From Paenibacillus sp. Soil750 (GTDB taxonomy: Bacteria; Bacillota; Bacilli; Paenibacillales; NBRC-103111), in contig NZ_LMSD01000016.1 of NCBI RefSeq assembly GCF_001428045.1, positions 1 through 64,000 on the forward strand: a stretch of DNA of 64,000 nt. The letters run 5' to 3'. Position numbers and translations under genes: made by a program. Positions 57,001 through 64,000 of this stretch are shown piece by piece (the stretch's first letter is position 1; every line of letters begins with the position of its first letter). Below the pieces are notes generated by a model. That model searched no databases, was not told where the DNA came from, and saw nothing but the letters and a program-made list of their open reading frames with translations.

Positions 57001-57255
57001 ATGATGAAATCTACAGGAATCGTTAGAAAAGTGGACGAACTAGGACGCGTTGTTATTCCTATCGAGCTGCGCCGCACGTTGGGTATTGGCGAGAAAGACG
57101 CTTTGGAAATATATGTAGACGGTGAGCGCATCATGCTGAAGAAATATGAGCCAGCTTGTATCTTCTGTGGCAATGCGGAGAATGTATCGTACTTCAAAGG
57201 AAAAATTGTTTGTCATATTTGTTTATCAGAAATGCCAACACCTGTGACAAAATAA
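57001..57255 (+). CDS. abrB: Transition-state regulator AbrB
   Basis: 84 residues. The N-terminal swapped-hairpin domain (MMKSTGIVRKVDELGRVVIP, IELRRTLGIGEKDALEIYVD) is typical; the C-terminal part carries CIFCGNAE and VCHICLSEMP cysteine pairs, as in B. subtilis AbrB (CxxC-like). Represses stationary-phase genes during growth. Two adjacent ATGs (57001, 57004) can start it. Its own promoter with Spo0A boxes and a terminator make it monocistronic, opposite to the flanking genes. Confidence 0.96.
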   Translation: MMKSTGIVRKVDELGRVVIPIELRRTLGIGEKDALEIYVDGERIMLKKYEPACIFCGNAENVSYFKGKIVCHICLSEMPTPVTK

Positions 57256-57324
57256 GAAAAGTAGTATATAATAGAAGTAGCACTTATCCCATTGGTAATT
57301 CTAACCTTTTTCATATCTCCTTTC

Positions 57325-57370
57325 ATCTCTAACTTTGTTGGCTTCGGCCACGGGTTAGAGATCTTTTTTT
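57325..57370 (+). terminator. abrB intrinsic terminator
   Basis: ATCTCTAAC...GGC, TTCG loop, GCC...GGTTAGAGAT, followed by CTTTTTTT. Confidence 0.88.
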
Positions 57371-57449
57371 GTATAGACCTTAGAAGATAGAAGACTGTCA
57401 TCTAGAAGTGACTCAACGATATTATGATCCTATATAGGGTAGATGAATC

Positions 57450-57475
57450 GGCCCCTTAAGGGGCCTTTTCCTTTT
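57450..57475 (+). terminator. Second hairpin between abrB and rsmI
   Basis: GGCCCCTTAAGGGGCC followed by TTTTCCTTTT on plus. It reads as a terminator in the abrB direction; on the minus strand (rsmI direction) there is no T run. Confidence 0.6.
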
Positions 57476-57494
57476 CTATGTTTAGCTTGGCACC

Positions 57495-58382
57495 TTAACG
57501 CTCCAGTAGCGCATTGTATACATCACGCTTCGATAATCCGCGATCCGTTGCAACCAGCTTCAGCGCATCCTTGCGATCGATTCCGCGCTCCTCATAGTGG
57601 GCGACATGCTCGCCGAGCGACTTCGCCTCCCACCAGCCGTCAGCAGCAATCTGCACGGCCGCGTCGGATGCGCCTTCGGCGATAATGCAGTACTCGCCCT
57701 GAGGCGGGTACTGCTCCAAGTGCGCGAGGCACTCTGCGATTGTGCCGCGCAGGAACTCCTCGAACCGCTTCGTCAGCTCGCGGGCGAGGCAAACCCTGCG
57801 CTCCGCCCCCCACACTTCCGCCATGCGCAGAAGTGTTTTCTCCACGCGGTGCGGCGATTCATAGAACAGCAATGTGTCTTGCACATGCTGCAGCCCTTCA
57901 AGCAACTTCGTCTGATCCTTTTTCTCCCGAGGGAGAAATCCGACGAAGGCAAATCTCTCTGTCGGCAACCCTGATGCAATCAGCGCCGATAGGGCCGCAT
58001 TAGCGCCGGGGATGGGCACCACCGGCACGCCCTCGTCTACGGCCATCCGCACCAGGTCATAACCTGGGTCGGAAATGGCCGGCAAGCCAGCATCGCTGAC
58101 TAGCGCGATGCTCTGCCCTTCAAGCAGCAAGCGGACCAGCTCCGGGCCGCTTGCTTGCTTGTTGTGTTCGTGATAGCTGACCAGTCGCGTAGCGACTTCG
58201 AAATGGGTCAGCAGCTTGCGCGTTTGCCGCGTGTCTTCCGCGGCAATCATGCTTACTTCCTTCAGCGTGCGGATCGCGCGGAAGGTCATATCTTCAAGGT
58301 TGCCGATCGGTGTGGCAACCAGGTATAGTGTGCCTACACCGCTAGCATCCTCGCGGTAGCTTTTCTGTATCGTTACACTCAC
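57495..58382 (-). CDS. rsmI: 16S rRNA 2'-O-ribose C1402 methyltransferase
   Basis: 295-residue SAM-dependent methylase of the tetrapyrrole-methylase fold: GTLYLVATPIGNLEDMTFRA, IAAEDTRQTRKLL, LVSDAGLPAISDPGYDLV, VPIPGANAALSALIASGLP, FYESPHRVEKTL. All RsmI signatures are present. A C-terminal three-helix segment ends RGLSKRDVYNALLE. Bases about 57500-58180 are GC-rich. In B. subtilis yazA lies between this gene and trmN6; it is missing here. Confidence 0.96.
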   Translation of the reverse strand: MSVTIQKSYREDASGVGTLYLVATPIGNLEDMTFRAIRTLKEVSMIAAEDTRQTRKLLTHFEVATRLVSYHEHNKQASGPELVRLLLEGQSIALVSDAGLPAISDPGYDLVRMAVDEGVPVVPIPGANAALSALIASGLPTERFAFVGFLPREKKDQTKLLEGLQHVQDTLLFYESPHRVEKTLLRMAEVWGAERRVCLARELTKRFEEFLRGTIAECLAHLEQYPPQGEYCIIAEGASDAAVQIAADGWWEAKSLGEHVAHYEERGIDRKDALKLVATDRGLSKRDVYNALLER

Positions 58383-58427
58383 AGTTCAATCCCTCATCAC
58401 TTTATATTAATCGTACAGTTATCCTAT

Positions 58428-59189
58428 CTACGAGAACTCCAGAGCGCTCCGTCCACCATAGTAGATGTCTTTCAGCTCTTGGCAGTATTCTTCCTTCTCT
58501 GTGTATACGATCAGAGGTGGCAGGGTGCGAATTTCTGGCTTACCATCCTTCATCCCTTCGATTAGCACCATCATCGCTTCTTCTCCAGCACGTGCATGGA
58601 CATAACGGATTCGTTTCGGTTCGATACGGTACTGCCTCATGAGACAAACGATGTCCACCAGCCGCGTAGCCCGGTGTACCATGGCCACTTTACCGCCTGC
58701 TTTGACAAGCTTAGCACTTGCCGCAATCACATCCTCCAGCGTGCAATGAATCTCGTGACGCGCCGCCGCAAAATGCGCATTACTATTCTGCTCCCCGTTG
58801 GGCACAGGCAGATAGGGAGGATTCACCGTGACGGCATCAAATTGTCCGTGTCCCAAGGTTTTGTGAATTGTTTTCAAATCGCCCTGCACCATATGCAGCC
58901 GTTCCGATAGATCGTTAATCTCCGCATTGCGCACAGCCATATCCGCCAAACGTTCCTGGATCTCAACGCCCCAGATCTCCGCACGTGTCCTTGTTGACAG
59001 CAACAGGGGCACCACACCATTACCAGTGCATAAGTCTACGATTCGCCCCTTGGGCGGAACACTGCTGAACCTCCCTAGGAGTACTGCATCCATCGAGAAG
59101 CTGAACACTTCATCACTTTGGATAATTTTCAAATCATATGTCAATAAATCATCAATTCGTTCAGTCGGTAGTAACGAAACTTGCTTCAT
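58428..59189 (-). CDS. trmN6: tRNA1(Val) adenine-37 N6-methyltransferase-like (YabB)
   Basis: 253-residue class I methyltransferase. SAM site GRIVDLCTGNGVVPLLL, acidic strand WGVEIQERLADMAVRN, and the catalytic NPPY motif in DAVTVNPPYLPVPNG, typical of adenine N6-methylases. Residues HAAARHEI-like HFAAARHEIHCTLEDVI follow. Synteny (yabA upstream, rsmI downstream) matches B. subtilis yabB. Exact tRNA target is inferred from the family. Confidence 0.9.
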   Translation of the reverse strand: MKQVSLLPTERIDDLLTYDLKIIQSDEVFSFSMDAVLLGRFSSVPPKGRIVDLCTGNGVVPLLLSTRTRAEIWGVEIQERLADMAVRNAEINDLSERLHMVQGDLKTIHKTLGHGQFDAVTVNPPYLPVPNGEQNSNAHFAAARHEIHCTLEDVIAASAKLVKAGGKVAMVHRATRLVDIVCLMRQYRIEPKRIRYVHARAGEEAMMVLIEGMKDGKPEIRTLPPLIVYTEKEEYCQELKDIYYGGRSALEFS

Positions 59190-59261
59190 ACGTCTTTCCT
59201 TTCTCTTTGTTGCTTATTATGGAAAAAAACCGTAAGGGATACACCCCTACGGCCAAACGTC

Positions 59262-59606
59262 TTATTTATTTAAAAAGGATAAGCAAAACAAACAATCTCC
59301 CTCGGTCCGAAGGTGTCCATAATACACATTGCAAATATGAAATCCTTCATTGTATAAGCGGGTTAAATTATCATATCCGGCTCCTGGTAGCTGTACCGGT
59401 TCCTCAGCAGTATCTCTCGTCGGCTCCTCAACCACCGTTTCCTCTTGGCGAATGAGCTTACGCAGCTGCTGATTCTCTATGCTTAATCTCTTATTTTCTT
59501 CGATGAGGGTAATAATCCGTTTCTTCAAGGCACCTAATTCCGCATACGTGGTACCCATTCGTTCTTCGATCCCATCTATTTGTCCAAAAATATCTTGTTT
59601 ATCCAC
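59262..59606 (-). CDS. yabA: DNA replication initiation control protein YabA
   Basis: 114 residues from a GTG start (VDKQDIFGQIDGIEERMG) that matches the family start and has AGAGGTG 5 bases upstream; the frame opens 8 codons earlier. N-terminal leucine-zipper coiled coil (about 5-60), a flexible linker, and a C-terminal zinc module with FHICNVYYGHLR and GDCLFCLSFL. YabA binds DnaA and DnaN to limit re-initiation. Same place as in B. subtilis. Confidence 0.94.
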   Translation of the reverse strand: MDKQDIFGQIDGIEERMGTTYAELGALKKRIITLIEENKRLSIENQQLRKLIRQEETVVEEPTRDTAEEPVQLPGAGYDNLTRLYNEGFHICNVYYGHLRTEGDCLFCLSFLNK

Positions 59607-59666
59607 GCTTTCACCTCTAGTGCCATGCATGCTTACTGGCCAGCGCCTCCTTGGATCCTCGATCTT

Positions 59667-60470
59667 CTACTCTTGTTCAACAACATCATCGAATGGTAGA
59701 TCTAGCGCTTTCCCAAGATCAAACAATTGAACTTTTGCCGTACGTTCTTTAATATTAAGTCCCAATACTTTGCCACTGCCAAAAGAAGTAATCACTAATC
59801 GGCCAACCGTCGGCAACGAATCTTTGGCACTTTCATAGTTATCATGTTCATATTTCAAGCAACACATTAATCTTCCGCATAACCCTGATATCTTGGTCGG
59901 ATTCAAGGACAGATTCTGATCTTTCGCCATCTTAATGGAGACTGGCTCGAAATCACCTAAGAAGGAAGAACAACATAGAATTCGCCCACACGGACCTATG
60001 CCACCCAACATCTTCGCTTCATCACGCACACCAATTTGTCGGAGCTCGATTCTTGTCCGAAAAATACTCGCCAAATCCTTCACAAGCTCACGGAAATCGA
60101 CGCGTCCTTCAGCTGTAAAATAAAAAATAATTTTATTTCGGTCGAAGGTATACTCTACGTCCACTAGCTTCATCTTAAGACTGTGGTCTTTTATTTTATC
60201 ATGACACGTTTGGAAAGCGTCCTTGGCTGCTTTTTTATTCTCTTCAACCAGATCAGCATCCGTATCATCCGCAATGCGAATGACTTTTTTGAGTGGCAGA
60301 ACCACATCGTTTTCTTTGACGATCTTTTTGCCCACTACGACCTTGCCGTATTCTACACCGCGTGCGGTCTCAACTATAACGGCACTTTCTTTCTCGATCG
60401 GTAAATCAATGGGATCAAAATAATATATTTTACCCGCCTTCTTGAAGCGGACGCCAACCACTGAGTACAT
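59667..60470 (-). CDS. ricT: Regulatory iron-sulfur protein RicT (YaaT, PSP1 family)
   Basis: 267 residues. N-terminal PSP1 region (VVGVRFKKAGKIYYFDPIDL, VETARGVEYGKVVVG), then the cysteine signature GPCGRILCCSSFLG and SGLCGRLMCCLKYEHDNY, which in B. subtilis helps the RicA-RicF-RicT complex hold [4Fe-4S] clusters and stimulates RNase Y maturation and phosphorelay. The C terminus is acidic (FDDVVEQE). Lies between holB and yabA; one base separates it from holB. Confidence 0.95.
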   Translation of the reverse strand: MYSVVGVRFKKAGKIYYFDPIDLPIEKESAVIVETARGVEYGKVVVGKKIVKENDVVLPLKKVIRIADDTDADLVEENKKAAKDAFQTCHDKIKDHSLKMKLVDVEYTFDRNKIIFYFTAEGRVDFRELVKDLASIFRTRIELRQIGVRDEAKMLGGIGPCGRILCCSSFLGDFEPVSIKMAKDQNLSLNPTKISGLCGRLMCCLKYEHDNYESAKDSLPTVGRLVITSFGSGKVLGLNIKERTAKVQLFDLGKALDLPFDDVVEQE

Positions 60471-60471
60471 C

Positions 60472-61449
60472 TTACACCCCCTGCATCTCCACGAGCATTT
60501 TCTCTATAACCAGCTGAGAATTGGCATTGGAACGCAGTCGCTTTTGTAAATCTACGGCTTGCTCCATCATACGCACCCAGACCGAGACATCTCGACTTAA
60601 CGCGAGGGAGCTCATCCAGTCTAGCTGGTCATTATATACAAGCTTATCTCTGCGCTCAAGGCGCAACTGCACCATATCTTTAAACCAGAGGATCAATAAG
60701 TCGAACAAAGCCGAAACATGATCCGCAAGTTCTGTTTTCACAATCCGCTGTTGTACGGTAATCATGGAAGTAGGGAAACGTGTGAGCGTCTCCTTCGCTA
60801 ATTGTAACATTACGGTTCTCATTTCTGCAAACCAATTTGCTGCAATTAAATCTCTCGCCGCTTGCAAACCTGCTGTTACATGCGCTGCAGGTTGTACCAA
60901 TGCCGCTGGAAGTCCTTCTTCCAGCAATGTAAGCACCATCTGTTCACGTGCCATTGGTGTAAATTGGATCCACTGTGCCCGCGATTGAATCGTAGGTAAC
61001 AGCGCATTTCCGTTCTCGGTGATCAGAATCGCGACTACACGAGAGTTCGGTTCCTCTAGAAATTTCAATAAACTATTCGCAGCCTGCACCGTCATTTTCT
61101 CTGCATGGTACAGAACATATATTTTCGTTCCGGACGCTGTTGCTCTGTAGGCGAACTCTTTCTGCAACTCCCTAATCTGCTCAATCTTAATTGAAGCGCC
61201 TTCAGGAGCCACCATATGGAGATCTGGATGATTGCCATGTTCGACCTTACGGCATTCCAGGCATTCACCGCATGCATCATCTGTCCCATTCTGACAATAG
61301 ATCGCTTTGGCGAGCGCGACTGCCATTTCGGAACGCCCTGTCCCAACAGGACCACTAAAAATATACGCATGCGACAGCCTGTCTTGACGTAGTCCGTTCT
61401 GCAGCAGCCGTTTGGCTGCTGCTTGTCCCGGTATAGCTTGGAAGGACAT
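60472..61449 (-). CDS. holB: DNA polymerase III subunit delta'
   Basis: 325-residue clamp-loader AAA+ subunit. P-loop-like GPVGTGRSEMAVALAKAI (Lys replaced by Arg, usual for non-hydrolysing delta'), a four-Cys zinc module (CQNGTDDACGECLECRK), sensor-like NSLLKFLEEPNSRVVAILIT and arginine-finger SRAQWIQF. The C-terminal domain is helical. Starts 30 bases after yaaR. Confidence 0.95.
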   Translation of the reverse strand: MSFQAIPGQAAAKRLLQNGLRQDRLSHAYIFSGPVGTGRSEMAVALAKAIYCQNGTDDACGECLECRKVEHGNHPDLHMVAPEGASIKIEQIRELQKEFAYRATASGTKIYVLYHAEKMTVQAANSLLKFLEEPNSRVVAILITENGNALLPTIQSRAQWIQFTPMAREQMVLTLLEEGLPAALVQPAAHVTAGLQAARDLIAANWFAEMRTVMLQLAKETLTRFPTSMITVQQRIVKTELADHVSALFDLLILWFKDMVQLRLERRDKLVYNDQLDWMSSLALSRDVSVWVRMMEQAVDLQKRLRSNANSQLVIEKMLVEMQGV

Positions 61450-61479
61450 TTATTTTCGCCCCATTACACACTTATATTT

Positions 61480-61926
61480 TTAAAATAACAAGTTGATCAA
61501 CATACCTCGGATTTCTCCGATTCTATGCAAAATTTCGATCCGCCCCTGCTCATTCTCCAATAATTCATCGGCTAACAAGAGGAGCTCTTGATCGATTGCT
61601 TCCAAAAGCTTATATCGCTTCGAACGACCGCGACGATCCCAGCCCTTCGTATCTCTTAAGTTAACACCTCGACGAGCCGTTTCTTCGAGAAACTGACGAA
61701 TGAGCAGCTTATATTGCAGAAGCTCTCTAACTGTCATGCCTCTCGACAAGCGGTCGCCTTGAAGTGTAATTTGCTGTACCATTTTGGTCAACTGTTCCTG
61801 CGTATACTTCTCATCGTGCTGCTGCATGATATCAGAGAAATTGCGCGGAGCCATCTGCGGCGGAGGAACATTCTCACCAACTTTAATATTCTTACCGATG
61901 GGCTGCAGCCCCGGGTTGATTTTCAA
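61480..61926 (-). CDS. yaaR: YaaR family protein (DUF327)
   Basis: 148 residues, helical. The family pattern is visible: FSDIMQQHDEKYTQEQLTKM, LSRGMTVRELLQYKLLIRQF, GWDRRGRSKRYKLLEAIDQELL, GRIEILHRIGEIRGMLINLLF. Function not established. Found between darA and holB as in B. subtilis; 30-base gaps suggest one transcript with both. Confidence 0.92.
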   Translation of the reverse strand: MKINPGLQPIGKNIKVGENVPPPQMAPRNFSDIMQQHDEKYTQEQLTKMVQQITLQGDRLSRGMTVRELLQYKLLIRQFLEETARRGVNLRDTKGWDRRGRSKRYKLLEAIDQELLLLADELLENEQGRIEILHRIGEIRGMLINLLF

Positions 61927-61959
61927 GACGCATCCATCCTTGTGTAGAGCTGATTATAT

Positions 61960-62307
<348 letters not shown>

Positions 62308-62334
62308 TTATAAACTAAGAATTGGTTTTCCGCT

Positions 62335-62991
62335 TTAGACGGAAATATGTTCCTCAAGCAACTGTTTGCAATCCTGCCATATATCCGCGGCTATGCGTTC
62401 TACATCTCGATTAGCATCAATCATGATGACTCGTTCAGGATGATCGGCTGCAATTTGGTGGAAGCCCGCTCGTACTCTGCTGTGATATTCGACATTTTTC
62501 TGCTCAATGCGATCCAACTGTTGTGTAAACTCGGTAGCACCTGCTCGCTGATTTAACCGCTCCAAACTCACTTCAACGGGAACGTCCATCATATAAGTCC
62601 TAGTTGCCTGTAGCCCTGAGCTCGCATATTTCGAAATATTCTTCACCATCTCGATATCTACACCAAGCCCATAAGATTGGTAGGCTACACTAGCATCAAT
62701 AAATCGATCGCAAAGCACAATTCGACCAGCTTTCAGCGCTGGAAGGATACGCTCATGAACATGTTGCGCACGCGATGCTGCATAAAGCAATACTTCTGCT
62801 TGATCCACCATCTCCCCATTCACAGGATCGAGAATAATACTGCGGATTTTATCACTAATTGCAGTGCCACCCGGTTCTCTTGTAACAAGTACGTCATGTC
62901 CTAACTTTTGTAGCTCCTGCGCTATCTTTTTGAGCTGTGTTGTTTTTCCGGAGCCATCTGGCCCTTCAAACGTTATGAATATTCCGTTCAC
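62335..62991 (-). CDS. tmk: Thymidylate kinase
   Basis: dTMP to dTDP. P-loop FEGPDGSGKTTQLKK, DRF motif LCDRFIDASVAYQSYGLG, lid region ERLNQRAGATEF. The GTG at 62991 (VNGIFITFEGPDGSGKT, 218 residues) aligns with the family start and has AGGAGG 5 bases upstream; the ATG five codons earlier (63006) is a possible alternative. Follows the decarboxylase-like gene directly, as in B. subtilis yaaO-tmk. Confidence 0.96.
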   Translation of the reverse strand: MNGIFITFEGPDGSGKTTQLKKIAQELQKLGHDVLVTREPGGTAISDKIRSIILDPVNGEMVDQAEVLLYAASRAQHVHERILPALKAGRIVLCDRFIDASVAYQSYGLGVDIEMVKNISKYASSGLQATRTYMMDVPVEVSLERLNQRAGATEFTQQLDRIEQKNVEYHSRVRAGFHQIAADHPERVIMIDANRDVERIAADIWQDCKQLLEEHISV

Positions 62992-63012
62992 ATGTTCCTC
63001 CTGCATACTGCC

Positions 63013-64000
63013 TCACGAAGTCTCTTCGTGATCTGTGTATATAGTTAATTTGTGCGTCTGTCCAAAATAGGTTCCTTGGAACCTGATCCCCTGTCTAGCC
63101 AAAAATACGAGTGCCTCAGCTACAGAAGCCGTTATTACTTCACCTGGATATAAATAAGGAATACCTGGCGGATAAGGAATGACCATCTCACCTGAACGCT
63201 TCCCAATCGCTTCCTCTATATTAACCATTTGAGTTGTCCCTTGAAACAAGACACGATGGTCAAACCTTATTGGTGAGGAGATGGGTGCGTAGGTGGGTAA
63301 TTTAATTATATTCGAGATAGGCGCCTGAAGTTCCTGCTTACGGTTCATGATGTCCAAACAAATGTTGCTTAAAACTTGGACTACACGCAACATATCCTCC
63401 CTTGAGTTAGCAGGGGTAAATACTAGTAAAACTAGATAGCCATCAGTCATCTCAATATAACAGCCCTCGGCCTCTAAACGTTCTTTGAGCTCGGCTCCAG
63501 AGATGCTATGAGTAGGGTCATATATAGCAATTTTAAAAGGATCTGTTGTTTCGACGACTCCCGCGCCGATCGCCTGTTGATTTCCCCGTGGATAGACATG
63601 GAAACATGGCAACGCCTCTAACTTTTCTCTGAATTCTTTCATAATATGAAGTCCTTGTTCCAACCACGCATGCCCTTCCGTATGCATTCGCTTCCTCGCT
63701 AAGTCTAAAGACGCCATGATTGGATAGGATGGGCTTGAGCTTTGCAGCATCGCCAACAATTGTTGGATGGCTTTCCGGTTGATCCTTGGCCCCTGTACAT
63801 GCAGCATAGCCCCCATGGTCATAGCGGTTAACATCTTATGTGTCGACTGTACCACGGCGTCAGCGCCTTGGGACAAGGCTGATGCGGGCACCTCTTCGTG
63901 GAAGCCGAAATGCGCACCATGCGCTTCATCCACTAGCAGAAGCTTTCCTTTCTCATGCATCAGCTCTGCAAAAGACTTCAAATCCCTTCCGATACCATAA
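63013..64000 (-). CDS. Orn/Lys/Arg decarboxylase-family protein (YaaO-like), 3' part
   Basis: PLP fold type I enzyme; the gene runs off the right edge, so about the first third is missing. Seen: YGIGRDLKSFAELMHEKGKLLLVDEAHGAHFGF with the PLP-ring Asp and His, then the PLP lysine in VQSTHKMLTAMTMGAM, LQSSSPSYPIMASLDLAR, and the C-terminal domain with YPPGIPYLYPGEVI. In B. subtilis yaaO is at the same place before tmk; activity (possibly lysine or arginine decarboxylation) is not proven. Frame is open to base 64000. Confidence 0.9.
   Translation of the reverse strand, partial: YGIGRDLKSFAELMHEKGKLLLVDEAHGAHFGFHEEVPASALSQGADAVVQSTHKMLTAMTMGAMLHVQGPRINRKAIQQLLAMLQSSSPSYPIMASLDLARKRMHTEGHAWLEQGLHIMKEFREKLEALPCFHVYPRGNQQAIGAGVVETTDPFKIAIYDPTHSISGAELKERLEAEGCYIEMTDGYLVLLVFTPANSREDMLRVVQVLSNICLDIMNRKQELQAPISNIIKLPTYAPISSPIRFDHRVLFQGTTQMVNIEEAIGKRSGEMVIPYPPGIPYLYPGEVITASVAEALVFLARQGIRFQGTYFGQTHKLTIYTDHEETS

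Overview
The window is a chromosomal segment of an endospore-forming Firmicute, most likely a Paenibacillus or close relative. Evidence: gene order follows the Bacillus subtilis origin-proximal block (yaaO-tmk-darA-yaaR-holB-ricT-yabA ... spoVG-purR ... mfd-spoVT ... spoIIE ... ftsH ... folate operon-lysS-rrn), with differences: nadABC between ftsH and coaX, HU between mazG and rqcP, prsA between mfd and spoVT, no metS beside tatD, no prs/ctc between glmU and pth. I see no insertion sequence, prophage, CRISPR array or tRNA. Almost everything is on the minus strand; only abrB, ecsAB and one small unknown gene are on plus.

Layout from left to right, which is 3' to 5' for most genes. 1-345: 5' end of a 16S rRNA gene with two tandem rrn promoters. 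388-2646: lysS and greA. 2669-8675: pabB-pabA-pabC-folP-folB-folK-yazB-dusB folate operon. 8793-16197: cysK, a parvulin, hslO, coaX and the nadA-nadB-nadC pathway. 16213-22011: ftsH, hpt, tilS, kinase YabT and VWA protein YabS. 22162-26525: an accessory pair, a class D-like sortase and a 1118-residue LPXTG adhesin, set between spoIIE and yabS. 26535-33585: spoIIE, yabR, divIC, yabQ, yabP, rqcP, hup, mazG. 33670-41972: yabM, spoVT, prsA, mfd, fin, pth. 42090-48984: a small plus-strand gene and a possible structured RNA, then glmU, spoVG, ridA, purR, ispE, sspF, veg, yabG. 49040-52322: rsmA, rnmV, and yabE behind a ydaO-type c-di-AMP riboswitch. 52544-57370: ecsAB, tatD, an HD hydrolase, abrB. 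57495-64000: rsmI, trmN6, yabA, ricT, holB, yaaR, darA, tmk, and a partial Orn/Lys/Arg decarboxylase-family gene.

The functional theme is growth-to-sporulation. Promoter-like sites for several sigma factors can be read directly: sigma-A with a 21-bp spacer at spoIIE, sigma-H at spoVG, sigma-F at fin, sigma-G at sspF and spoVT, sigma-K at yabG, plus Spo0A-box clusters at abrB and upstream of the HD hydrolase. c-di-AMP signalling appears twice (DarA and the riboswitch over yabE).

The candidates least explained by known biology are the sortase/adhesin locus with its 17-bp palindromic operator, the SspF-like spore protein with a long Gln/Asn-rich tail, YabR with an RGG-like tail, the structured RNA and small antisense-oriented gene between glmU and pth, and sharply bounded GC-rich patches inside several genes. 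All functional calls come from reading motifs and synteny; no database search was run.
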